DNA of 64,000 nucleotides from NCBI GenBank assembly GCA_011523945.1, contig WTFU01000140.1, positions 1 through 64,000 on the forward strand. Direction: 5' to 3'. Made by a program: the position numbers and the translations under genes. This document shows, piece by piece, positions 37,654-46,394 of this stretch (the stretch's first letter is position 1; each line of letters starts with the position of its first letter). The notes below the pieces were generated by a model. It made no database searches and was not told the DNA's origin. It worked only from the letters and a program-made list of their open reading frames with translations. This DNA is from Mariniblastus sp. (GTDB lineage: Bacteria; Planctomycetota; Planctomycetia; Pirellulales; Pirellulaceae).

Positions 37654-39261
37654 TTACTGAATTCGGCCGGAATCATGAATCTCTTGCATTTGCATTGCGA
37701 GAGCACTTACCAGCGGAATCAAATCCGGATCGTTCAGGCGATTGGTTTTTTCTTTCAAGTCTGTGGAGAGTTCGTACAGTTCACGAGGGTTAATTTTTCC
37801 ATCGATAAGTAGTTGGTGATCTGCGAGAAGTTTCCATTGGCCCGGGAACTGTTTTCCATTGACTATCGGATTGTCGACCCGGATTGCAATCCAAGCGGCC
37901 TCTGGGTCTTTTGGTTTTTTACCCGCCTGCCGGGCTCCTTCGTTATGATCATTGTGAATGATTGGAGTTCGATTGGGCGGTGGATTTCCTTTTAGAGCGG
38001 AAAGAATGCTGAAACTATCTTCACCATTCCCGGCAGTGATGGAGGTTCCCACAATTTCAGCGAGGGTGGCTAATAAATCTACATGACAGATCGGAAAAGA
38101 AGAGGTCTGGCCTTCATTTTTTGGGTCGCCGTTTCCAATCCCCCCCAAAGGCCACGAAGCGATGAAAGGGACACGATGCCCACCTTCATAGATTGAACCT
38201 TTATTGCTGCGGAGTGGGCCAGTCGCTGTTTTTCTCTTTGACTCAGCTCCGTTATCACTTGTGAAAATAAGGAGAGTGTTGTCGATCAACGCATGACCGG
38301 AACGTCGGGGGTCATCGTGTTGTTGAAGGTAGTCGATGAGCAAGCCGAGAACGACATCATTTTCATAAATGAAGTCACTGCGTTTTCCGCCCGGGTGACT
38401 TTTTCCTTTGACCTGTCGACCTTCAATGTTATTGCAGGGGTCGTGTGAAGTATGATTAGAGTGGCAGGCATAATAGAGAAAGAATGGTTTCTTTGAGGTA
38501 TCTTGTGTGTTCAGATGAGCATCGAGAAATTTCTTTGCCATCTTATAATTGGTGGGGCCAGTTTGGTTGAGGATGTATTTCGTTCGATCCACTTGAATTC
38601 CACTCTCAGCTGCCGGAACTCGGTTACCTTCTAGCCAACCTTGGTCTTTTGAGGTGGGATGGCTGCGAGACGTTCCATGAAAGAAATCGAACCCGTGATT
38701 CAGTGGTCCATCTGCAATTCCCTTGGTAAGGTCAACGTTCTGGTAGTTTGATTCTGGGTCTCCGTTTGCGTTTCGGTAGGTTAATCCGCAGTGCCATTTA
38801 CCTGACATGCCAGTTTGATATCCGTGTTTTTGAAGCAACGTGCCAAGCGTCATACGGTCTGGTTCAATCAGTGGGTCGCCTTGAGGTCCCCAGAGGACAC
38901 TAAATTTTAAACGCGTTCGCCAAGTGTATCTTCCGGTCAATAGTGCCTGACGGGTTGCAGTACACCGCGAAGAGGGGGAGTGGGCGTCGGTAAAGCGAAT
39001 GCCACGTTTGGCCAATTGGGCCATTGAGGGAGTTTTGACCTGGAGCGAATCCGGATTGCCAGTCCAATCTTGATAGGCGCTGGTATCCCCAACTCCCATA
39101 TCATCCGCCATCATGATTATTACATTGGGTAGTTTTCTGTCAGCTAATTCAACTTGGGTTTGCCCAAGAGCGCTTACACTTATTGAAAAAATTGCGAGAG
39201 AAAACACAAAACTGGTATAGCGAGCTGCGGTGTTCATTTTGGAAACAGGGCGAGAATTCAT
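37654..39261 (-). CDS. Secreted type I sulfatase (CTATR site)
   Basis: The 535-residue secreted sulfatase has a signal peptide around MNTAARYTSFVFSLAIF. Metal-binding aspartates are in MMADDMGVGD, and the formylglycine site is Cys100 in CTATR, fitting the C-x-[A/P]-x-R pattern though Ala replaces the more usual Pro. YACHSNHTSHDP and FTSDNGAESKRKTATGPLRSNKG complete the catalytic centre. It is likely an arylsulfatase A-like polysaccharide sulfatase. The ATG at 39261 is supported by GGAG seven bases upstream. It converges on xylR (54 bases between) and may belong to the same sugar-use region. Confidence 0.88.
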   Translation of the reverse strand: MNSRPVSKMNTAARYTSFVFSLAIFSISVSALGQTQVELADRKLPNVIIMMADDMGVGDTSAYQDWTGNPDSLQVKTPSMAQLAKRGIRFTDAHSPSSRCTATRQALLTGRYTWRTRLKFSVLWGPQGDPLIEPDRMTLGTLLQKHGYQTGMSGKWHCGLTYRNANGDPESNYQNVDLTKGIADGPLNHGFDFFHGTSRSHPTSKDQGWLEGNRVPAAESGIQVDRTKYILNQTGPTNYKMAKKFLDAHLNTQDTSKKPFFLYYACHSNHTSHDPCNNIEGRQVKGKSHPGGKRSDFIYENDVVLGLLIDYLQQHDDPRRSGHALIDNTLLIFTSDNGAESKRKTATGPLRSNKGSIYEGGHRVPFIASWPLGGIGNGDPKNEGQTSSFPICHVDLLATLAEIVGTSITAGNGEDSFSILSALKGNPPPNRTPIIHNDHNEGARQAGKKPKDPEAAWIAIRVDNPIVNGKQFPGQWKLLADHQLLIDGKINPRELYELSTDLKEKTNRLNDPDLIPLVSALAMQMQEIHDSGRIQ

Positions 39262-39385
39262 TGATACTCCGTTATTTTAAAAACTCCCCAAATTTTAACC
39301 GATGCGCGATGGATCGCCTACAATTGTTTTTCGGATGGTTAGGCAGTCGAGTGTAGGGTTAGCAAGTAGTAAAAGAGGCTGAATT

Positions 39386-41674
39386 TTGAATCGAATTGAT
39401 TACTTGGGAGTGAGCTTTGCAGCCGTCTGTCTCATATTTTGTTTTTTCGGTTTCTCGCGAATTCAATCCAATACTGAAGATGTCCTTCAGTGGCTACCGG
39501 ACCAATCGGCAGCCAGGTCAGATTATGATTTTTTCGAATCTAAATTCGGCTCAGATGATTTCTTGATCGTGACTTGGAAGGATTGCCGACTCGGAGATGA
39601 ACGTCTCGACAAGTTCACGGATTATTTGCGCAGTCATGATTCTGCTGAGTTGATCCAAAAAGTTACCAATGGCACCGAAATTTTTGAGCGTCTTGCGCGT
39701 GATTCCGATTTCTCTCGAAGGCAGATTCTTACTCGGCTAAGAGGTGTTTTTTTTGGTGCGGATAATCCAGAGTTAACTTGCGCTTTAATCGAGCTGTCGG
39801 AACTCGGAACGGCGGATCGAACGGCGTCTATGAAATTAGTGTGGGAGGCCATTGATGCCGATTCTTCGTTGAATCGGGAGCAAGTGGTAATGGGAGGCTA
39901 TCCTTTTATTGCGACTTTTATTGATGGTCAATTGAAAGACTCGTTTCGCTATCTCTTATTACCTTCCATTATTTTGTCGACTTTGATTTCGTTGTTTTGT
40001 TTGAGAAATGGAATGTTAACTCTGATCGTATTCATTGCGGCGGTCGGAGCAGCCGCGACGAGTATTGCGTTCATACCAATCTGCAATACGAAATACGGTG
40101 GGTTGATGTCGATCATTCCAGCGTTGGTTTTTGTATTGGCAACCTCCGGCAGCATCCACCTGATTCGATATGGCCTAGAAGCGATCGGAGACGCGCGGAA
40201 ATTGCTCGCGATTGGCTGGCGCCCCTGTTTGGTTTCCGCGGCGACGACTGCCGTAGGAATGCTTTCATTGATGCGCAGCGATTTTCCAGCGATTAGGAAT
40301 TTTGGGCTGTTTTGTGCCACAGGAGTCGGTTTCGCAATGCTGTTTCAGCTGATTTTGGTTCCCTGCCTGCTTGCGAGGTTTGGGAAAAAAGGATTGCACG
40401 CATTGGCAGCCCGGAGTGAGAAAACGTCTTTTTGGACATTGCTAATGGTCTGGGTTCAACGCCGGCGGGTGGTGGTAGCCTTCGCTTTTTCAGTCGTCGT
40501 ATTGGGTGGGCTTGTCGGTTTGACTCAATTGAGAGCGGAAGTTGAAGTTGAAAAGTTGTTTCGCCCGGAATCAGAAATTCTCGTTTCTATCGGAAATTTG
40601 GAAACTCAGTTGGGGCCCTTGGATCAAACGGAATTGTTAGTTGTATTCAATCGACCCACCGCGGACGGGTTTCCGGATAGAGTCGCACTGGTGAAAGAAA
40701 TCCAGGCAAAGGTGGCGCGGCTCAAAGATGTTCACGTGATCTATTCACTCATCAATTTCCTCCCTAATGAGCCGTCCAAAAAAACAGCGAGAAGTATGCT
40801 GAAGAGATCCGCTTATCGCAGCATTCTGAGGCGAGAGCGAGATAATCTTGCTAATGGAAATCTGTTACATGTAGACGACGAGGCGGAGACTTGGCGGATA
40901 AGTTTGCGCTTCCCATTCGCAGAAAAAGCAAATTTCGATTATTTGATGAAAGAAGTAGAGTCGGCTGCAGAACAGGTAGTTGCTGCCTCTTATACAGCTT
41001 TGTTGTCGGACGGAAAAACGGTTGATGCAGAGGGTGATGGATCGCTGTCCGTAGAAGGGGAAGCTCGGCCTAAGTTGATCTACACCGGGAAAACGCATTT
41101 ATTCCAACACGCGCAGCTAAGTTTGCTGGCTGATTTGTTTCAGAATTTCCTATTAGCTTTTGTCATCATTACACCTATTCTGATCTTAGTTTTACGATCG
41201 TTGCCGCTGGGCTTGATTGCAATGCTACCCAATGTTTTCCCAACGTTGTTAGTCTTTGGTGGTCTTGGCTGGGTAGGAATCCCGGTTGATTTGGCAATTG
41301 CAATGACGGCCTGTGTTGCCTTGGGGATTGCTGTCGATGATACAACTCACTTTTTAATTCGGTTTCGTGATTTTAACGGTCGGCTCGGCAATGTGGATGT
41401 GCCGATCATGCAAACAATTGCGCAATGTGGTCCTGCTATGTTGCACACGACATTGATTGGATCAGCGGGGTTATTAGTTTATTATTTTAGTGACATGTTG
41501 GTGGTTTCGCGATTCGCATGGGCGATCTCCACACTTTTGGTAATTGCTTTGTTAGCCGATGTGTTGATGCTACCTGCTTTGCTGTTTCTGTTTTCGAAAA
41601 CCAGTAAGGTGGTTTCCGATTTCGATTCCGAGGCCGTTGGTGACGCATTGTCGATTGATTCTGATCAGGAGTAG
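39386..41674 (+). CDS. RND/MMPL-family membrane exporter
   Basis: The 762-residue member of the RND superfamily (MMPL/patched-like branch) has one N-terminal helix, an extracytoplasmic loop (about 30-185), a six-helix bundle (about 185-385), a second loop and a second helix bundle (about 585-740). The duplicated sterol-sensing-like halves each contain a charged transmembrane motif, for example VALGIAVDDTTHFLIRFRD in the second. These proteins use the proton gradient to move lipids or hydrophobic compounds. The cargo is unknown; hopanoid or lipid export is a common role of this branch. The start is TTG at 39386 with AGAGG upstream; a TGA in the same frame just upstream (39380) excludes longer starts. 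Confidence 0.87.
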   Translation: MNRIDYLGVSFAAVCLIFCFFGFSRIQSNTEDVLQWLPDQSAARSDYDFFESKFGSDDFLIVTWKDCRLGDERLDKFTDYLRSHDSAELIQKVTNGTEIFERLARDSDFSRRQILTRLRGVFFGADNPELTCALIELSELGTADRTASMKLVWEAIDADSSLNREQVVMGGYPFIATFIDGQLKDSFRYLLLPSIILSTLISLFCLRNGMLTLIVFIAAVGAAATSIAFIPICNTKYGGLMSIIPALVFVLATSGSIHLIRYGLEAIGDARKLLAIGWRPCLVSAATTAVGMLSLMRSDFPAIRNFGLFCATGVGFAMLFQLILVPCLLARFGKKGLHALAARSEKTSFWTLLMVWVQRRRVVVAFAFSVVVLGGLVGLTQLRAEVEVEKLFRPESEILVSIGNLETQLGPLDQTELLVVFNRPTADGFPDRVALVKEIQAKVARLKDVHVIYSLINFLPNEPSKKTARSMLKRSAYRSILRRERDNLANGNLLHVDDEAETWRISLRFPFAEKANFDYLMKEVESAAEQVVAASYTALLSDGKTVDAEGDGSLSVEGEARPKLIYTGKTHLFQHAQLSLLADLFQNFLLAFVIITPILILVLRSLPLGLIAMLPNVFPTLLVFGGLGWVGIPVDLAIAMTACVALGIAVDDTTHFLIRFRDFNGRLGNVDVPIMQTIAQCGPAMLHTTLIGSAGLLVYYFSDMLVVSRFAWAISTLLVIALLADVLMLPALLFLFSKTSKVVSDFDSEAVGDALSIDSDQE

Positions 41675-41758
41675 TTGGCTATTTCAGACAGTGGAATGGT
41701 TTGGTTTTAGGTTGGTCAAAATTTGTTTTGCTCAAGAATATTAAGTGGGTGTTTTAAG

Positions 41759-43315
41759 ATGAAGTTAAGTTCTCGACTCTCCATTGCTTCCTTTGTGATT
41801 GTAGGTTTTGCAATGAGCGGGGCTGGATTGCCCAAGTTCTGTTTGGAAAGAGTGGCCTCAGATGAGATTCGCGATCCTTTCAAAAAGCAGCATCCCAATG
41901 TTTTGATGATTCTTGTCGACGATTTGAAACCAGCACTTGGATGTTATGGTGATACCCAGGCCAAGACACCGAATCTCGATTCGCTGGCAAAGCGAGGAAT
42001 GCGGTTTGAGCTGGCTTATTGTAATCAAGCTGTTTGTGCTCCCTCTCGATTTTCTTTGATGCTTGGCTCGCACTCAACGACGACTGGTCTTTATGGATTA
42101 GGGAGTCAATTGCGGCAGGTGGTGCCAGATGCCGTTACGATTCCACAATACTTTTCAAAGCATGGCTATCGAACAGAGTCATTGGGTAAAATTTTTCATA
42201 TAGGTCATGGCAATCTTGGTGATCCGGATTCTTTTGATGTTGATCATTTTCATGAGAAGGTGATTGAATATTTGGATCCGGCAAGTACCGACGGCGGTCA
42301 ATTGACGAGAGAAGAGGCTTATTTTACGAACCAGCAACTTGGGAATATTCGAGCGCTTCCACGCGGCGCGGCCTTTGAATCACCCGAGACAAGCGATGAG
42401 GGATATGCTGATGGTCGAGTCGCGGCTGAGACAATTCGGAGGCTGGAGCACGCGAAAAAACGACTCCAGACCGATAAACAGCCGTTTTTTATCGCTGCCG
42501 GATTTGCAAGGCCTCATCTGCCTTTTAGCGCTCCAAAGAAATACTGGGATTTGCACGATCCAACAAAATTGCCGGTCCCGACCTATGAAGAATTTCCCGT
42601 GGGTTCTCCCGAAGCTGCTCATAAGCGAGGTGGAGAAATTAACAATTACAAACCAGTACCTACGGATCGTGAGATGCCTGATCCACTCAAACGAGAGCTG
42701 ATTCACGGTTATTATGCCAGTGTAAGTTATGTAGATGCTCAAATTGGAAAAGTGTTATCAGCGCTGGATCAATTGGGTTTGGTCGACAACACAATCGTTG
42801 TTCTTTGGGGAGACCATGGATTTCACCTAGGAGATCTTGGGATCTGGACAAAGCATACGAATTACGAACAGGCGAATCGAATTCCAATTATGTTTTCCGG
42901 GCCAGGCGTGCGAGCAAATAGTCGAACGCGTCAATTGGCAGAGTCTGTCGATATTTATCCGACGCTTTGTGCGCTGGCAGGGTTGCCTGCACCTGATGTC
43001 CCCCAACGACTCGATGGAGTATCACTGGCAAGTGTGCTGGGCGATCCGGATCTGCGGGTTCGTGATCACGCCTATCATGCCTATCCAAAACGTAAACTGG
43101 GTCGCGCGATTCGGACGGATCGTTATCGATTGGTTGAATGGGCGAAACACAATGGTACGGGCGGCGATATTGATTATGAGTTGTACGATTATCAGGAGGA
43201 CCCGCTTGAGAAACAAAACATCGCAGACAAACGTCCCGAGGTGTTGAAAGAGTTGAAAGCTATTCTTGAGAATTACCCTTCGCCGGTAATCCGGTCTAAG
43301 AAAAAGAAAAAATGA
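41759..43315 (+). CDS. Secreted type I sulfatase, iduronate-2-sulfatase-like
   Basis: The 518-residue sulfatase has a signal peptide (MKLSSRLSIASFVIVGFAMSGAG). It has a metal site in ILVDDLKPALGCYGD and the formylglycine site CAPSR (Cys93) followed by FSLMLGSHSTTTGLY. PHLPFSAPKKYWDLHDP and LWGDHGFHLGDLGIWTKHTNYEQANRIP are characteristic of the iduronate-2-sulfatase (IDS) branch. IDS-like planctomycete enzymes cleave 2-O-sulfate from uronic-acid polysaccharides; the natural substrate here may be algal rather than heparan. The ATG at 41759 is chosen over an upstream TTG at 41723. A Lys-rich C-terminus ends the protein. Confidence 0.9.
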   Translation: MKLSSRLSIASFVIVGFAMSGAGLPKFCLERVASDEIRDPFKKQHPNVLMILVDDLKPALGCYGDTQAKTPNLDSLAKRGMRFELAYCNQAVCAPSRFSLMLGSHSTTTGLYGLGSQLRQVVPDAVTIPQYFSKHGYRTESLGKIFHIGHGNLGDPDSFDVDHFHEKVIEYLDPASTDGGQLTREEAYFTNQQLGNIRALPRGAAFESPETSDEGYADGRVAAETIRRLEHAKKRLQTDKQPFFIAAGFARPHLPFSAPKKYWDLHDPTKLPVPTYEEFPVGSPEAAHKRGGEINNYKPVPTDREMPDPLKRELIHGYYASVSYVDAQIGKVLSALDQLGLVDNTIVVLWGDHGFHLGDLGIWTKHTNYEQANRIPIMFSGPGVRANSRTRQLAESVDIYPTLCALAGLPAPDVPQRLDGVSLASVLGDPDLRVRDHAYHAYPKRKLGRAIRTDRYRLVEWAKHNGTGGDIDYELYDYQEDPLEKQNIADKRPEVLKELKAILENYPSPVIRSKKKKK

Positions 43316-43334
43316 GATTTGAATTCAGTCACAT

Positions 43335-45008
43335 TTAGTTCTTCGTCGACTCATTCCGTTTTTTGTTTTTGGGTGATTGCTTGTTTTTCTTTTTTTGATT
43401 GAGGAACTGGTACATGTTGAAACGCTCGGGATAAGCGACGCCGGTTTTGTCTGCCCAGGTTTTCCACATGGCAACCATTTCCTGTTGCTTGGGAGTATTG
43501 GATTTGGCGAGATTATTCATCTCAGTACGATCTTTTGAAAGATCATAGAGTTCCCATGGTTTTTGATATTCGCGAACCAGTTTCCAGTCACCCCATCTCA
43601 TAGCTGCGTTTCCCTCGTGCTCCCAGTAAACCGGTTCTTGATGAATTGGAGAATCGCTGCCCCGAAGAACGGGAACGAGTGATTTGCCAACGCAGGGGGG
43701 AAGATTTCCAGGATAGGATGCCCCGCCCAGTTCGACGCAGGTGGCCATGAAATCCGGTAAATAGCCGAATTGTCGAACGAATTGGCCACGCTTTTCAGAT
43801 GCGATCCCTTTGGGCCAGTAAGCAATCATGGGAGTCGATGCGCCGCCCTCGTGAAGGAAATGTTTGTAGAGTCGAAAGGGAGTGTTGGAAGCATTGGCCC
43901 AGGCAAGTCCTTGGCGAATACCGTCAACGGTTTCCAAAGGCGAGTCTTTTTCCCAGCCTTTTTGGTAACGACCGAGGACGCCACCTTCCTGACAGGCTCC
44001 GTTATCTGAAAGAAAAAAGATAAGTGTATTGTCTGAAACGCCACAATCTTTAAGGTGGCTGTTTAGCTTTCCAATGTTCTGATCAATGGAATCAATGCAC
44101 CCTGCATAGGCCGCTTGGATGGTGTCGAGCTCATCCTGTTTTTCTTTCGAGAGGGAATCCCATTTTGGCCCGACGTGAGGCGCAGGATCAACATTTTCGG
44201 GAAACAAACCCAAGTCCTTTTGCTTTTTCAAGCGGGTTTGCATGAGCGTTTCCCAGCCATCTCGATACTTCCCTTTGTATTTTTGAAAGTCCTTAAATTT
44301 CGGTTGCAAGGGCCAGTGAGGCGCGTTGTAGGCAAGGTAAAGAAAAAAGGGACGATCGTCTTCCTCGGTTACCTGCGAGATATACCGGCAGGCTTCATCT
44401 GTAAAAGTATCAGTGCTGTAGAAATTTTCGTCGGTCTCTACGGATTGGTTGTCGCGAGACATCGTGCGTCCGTCGCCAGGTTTTATATAATTAAATGCTC
44501 CCGATAACCCGCCGTAGAAATGGTCAAATCCTCTCTGGCTTGGCCACGTATTTTTGTCATTGGCTCCCAAGTGCCATTTGCCCGTCATTAAGGTGTGGTA
44601 GCCGGAAGCTTTTAAGACCTGAGCAATTGTGGCGCAGTTGTCATTTAAATATCCCTGGTATGGCCCGGTAAATCCCAGTGGTTGATTAGGGGGAGCTGTC
44701 ATGTGCCCAATCCCGGTTTGGTGGGGATGCAGGCCAGTCATTAAGCTCGCCCTTGTTGGGCAGCAGCGACCGGAATTATAGAACTGGGTGAATCGAAGCC
44801 CTTCGCTGGCGAGGCGATCAACATTGGGTGTTTCTATTTCACTTCCGTAACAGCCAATGTCAGAAAATCCCATATCGTCCACGAGGATAATTACGATGTT
44901 CGGTCGTTCATCGCTTGTTGTGGAATCCTCCCCCTTCAGGGTGCTTGAAGGGCGCCCTAAAGAGCAAAGTGTAAAAACTAAGCTGAGAGCGAAGGCCGTT
45001 GGACGCAT
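43335..45008 (-). CDS. Secreted type I sulfatase (CCPTR site)
   Basis: The 557-residue sulfatase has a signal peptide (MRPTAFALSLVFTLCSLG) and metal-binding aspartates in ILVDDMGFSDIGCYGSE. The formylglycine site is Cys82 in C-C-P-T-R followed by ASLMTGLHPHQTGIGHM. SDNGACQEGGVL and a Lys/Asn-rich C-terminal tail are also visible. It resembles arylsulfatase A-like enzymes that desulfate polysaccharides. The ATG at 45008 follows AAAGGAATC. It is divergent from the second XylR paralogue (45147), which probably controls it, and converges with the IDS-like sulfatase (19 bases between). With neighbours it makes a sulfatase cluster. Confidence 0.9.
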   Translation of the reverse strand: MRPTAFALSLVFTLCSLGRPSSTLKGEDSTTSDERPNIVIILVDDMGFSDIGCYGSEIETPNVDRLASEGLRFTQFYNSGRCCPTRASLMTGLHPHQTGIGHMTAPPNQPLGFTGPYQGYLNDNCATIAQVLKASGYHTLMTGKWHLGANDKNTWPSQRGFDHFYGGLSGAFNYIKPGDGRTMSRDNQSVETDENFYSTDTFTDEACRYISQVTEEDDRPFFLYLAYNAPHWPLQPKFKDFQKYKGKYRDGWETLMQTRLKKQKDLGLFPENVDPAPHVGPKWDSLSKEKQDELDTIQAAYAGCIDSIDQNIGKLNSHLKDCGVSDNTLIFFLSDNGACQEGGVLGRYQKGWEKDSPLETVDGIRQGLAWANASNTPFRLYKHFLHEGGASTPMIAYWPKGIASEKRGQFVRQFGYLPDFMATCVELGGASYPGNLPPCVGKSLVPVLRGSDSPIHQEPVYWEHEGNAAMRWGDWKLVREYQKPWELYDLSKDRTEMNNLAKSNTPKQQEMVAMWKTWADKTGVAYPERFNMYQFLNQKKKNKQSPKNKKRNESTKN

Positions 45009-45085
45009 GCGAGATTCCTTTATTGGTTTGGCGGTTAGAGGTCATGTGTTAGAGTTTAGAAATGATGTACGGCTGGTCCTATTCT

Positions 45086-45107
45086 AATCCATGAGTGTCG
45101 TTGGATT
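45086..45107. promoter_or_regulatory. Possible operator between sulfatase and second XylR-like gene
   Basis: AATCCA (45086-45091) and TGGATT (45102-45107) are 6-base inverted repeats with a 10-base spacer in the 138-base space between the divergent starts. The symmetry is weaker than at xylA/xylR, and the site could be chance. Confidence 0.25.
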
Positions 45108-45146
45108 CCATGCCTTTAATCTTGATTGCCGAATTCTGGTTGATAA

Positions 45147-46328
45147 ATGCGAAGACGTTATTCCGTTGCCTTAATCGTCGAGACTTCAAGCAATTACGGA
45201 AGGAATTTGCTTGACGGAATCGTCCGTTTTAAAAAAACGCAGAGCGATTGGTCTGTGTTTCTTGAAGAACAGGATCTGCGAGGCGGCCCTCCGGAGTGGT
45301 TGATTGATTGGAATGGTGATGGAATCATCTGCCGTTCAACGAATCCAGAAATAGCTCAAATGGTGCGGTTGCGAAACATTCCCTTTGTCGATCTTAATGA
45401 TCGCCGCAGTGGAAAAAGTGAGTTTGTTACGTTGCGTTCCGACGATCATGCAATTGGTAGGCTAGGAGCGAAGCATTTGTTAGAGCGAGGCTTTCGGAGT
45501 TTTGGCTTTCTTGGATTTGATCAAGAAGCCTGGTCGCTTCGACGGGAAGAGTCGTTTGTCGAAGCGCTAAAACAGAAACGTTATGAGTGTTCCGTTTTAA
45601 CATCAAAATGGCATAGCTTGTCTAGTCTCGAGATGGAGCAACCACGAAGACTTTCACTGGCTTATGAGCGTGAGCGAATTACGGACTGGCTGAAAGGATT
45701 ACCCAAACCTGCGGGTGTGATGGCCAGTAACGACATTGCTGGAAAAAATATTCTGGATTGTTGTTTGCTGGCAGAAATTGCTGTGCCGGAACAGGTTGCG
45801 GTTTTGGGGGTCGATAATAACGAGTTGATTTGCAATTTATGTGAACCACCGCTTTCAAGCGTTATGCCCAATTCCGAGCAAATTGGATTTTCTGCAGCCG
45901 AATGTTTAGCAAAATTAATGGCAGGTGAAAAAGTAACACCGCGGTTGCAGTGTTTCGATCCATTGGATGTCAGGCTTCGGCAGTCTTCCAGCGTTTATGC
46001 CATTGAAGATCCGGATTTGGCAAATGCATTAAGTTTTCTGAGAACCAATGCTTGTTTTGGTATTTCGGTAAAACAGGTTCTTGAGCATACAAAATTGTCA
46101 AGGAGTTCTCTTGAGCGCCGGATGCGAAAGCTCCTCGGCCATTCTCCCCAACAGGAAATTCGGAACTGCCAACTAAAGCAGGTTCGAAGTCTGTTGGCCA
46201 AAACCGATATGTCGATCGAGCAAATTGCAATTAACTGCGGATTCGAACATCCGGAGTACTTACATGTCGTGTTTAAAAGAGAATTAAATATGACGCCCGG
46301 TGATTACCGAAGGGCGCTTAATAAATAG
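45147..46328 (+). CDS. XylR-type AraC-family regulator, second paralogue
   Basis: A 393-residue protein with the same plan as the xylose regulator at 36433. It has an N-terminal sugar-binding domain (MRRRYSVALIVETSSNYGRNLLDGI, VLGVDNNELICNLCEPPLSSV) and a C-terminal AraC HTH (about 290-390, LSRSSLERRMRKLLGHSPQQEI and SIEQIAINCGFEHPEYLHVVFKRELNMTPGDYRR). It is clearly a paralogue, but its neighbour is a sulfatase, not xylA, so it likely responds to another sugar. It is divergent from the CCPTR sulfatase and converges with the FAD oxidoreductase gene (66 bases between). Its effector is unknown. Confidence 0.88.
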   Translation: MRRRYSVALIVETSSNYGRNLLDGIVRFKKTQSDWSVFLEEQDLRGGPPEWLIDWNGDGIICRSTNPEIAQMVRLRNIPFVDLNDRRSGKSEFVTLRSDDHAIGRLGAKHLLERGFRSFGFLGFDQEAWSLRREESFVEALKQKRYECSVLTSKWHSLSSLEMEQPRRLSLAYERERITDWLKGLPKPAGVMASNDIAGKNILDCCLLAEIAVPEQVAVLGVDNNELICNLCEPPLSSVMPNSEQIGFSAAECLAKLMAGEKVTPRLQCFDPLDVRLRQSSSVYAIEDPDLANALSFLRTNACFGISVKQVLEHTKLSRSSLERRMRKLLGHSPQQEIRNCQLKQVRSLLAKTDMSIEQIAINCGFEHPEYLHVVFKRELNMTPGDYRRALNK

Positions 46329-46394
46329 ATGTCTTACTCAAAATGCGATTGAGGAAAGCATCATATCTCAACACTATCCAACCGAACGAAGTGC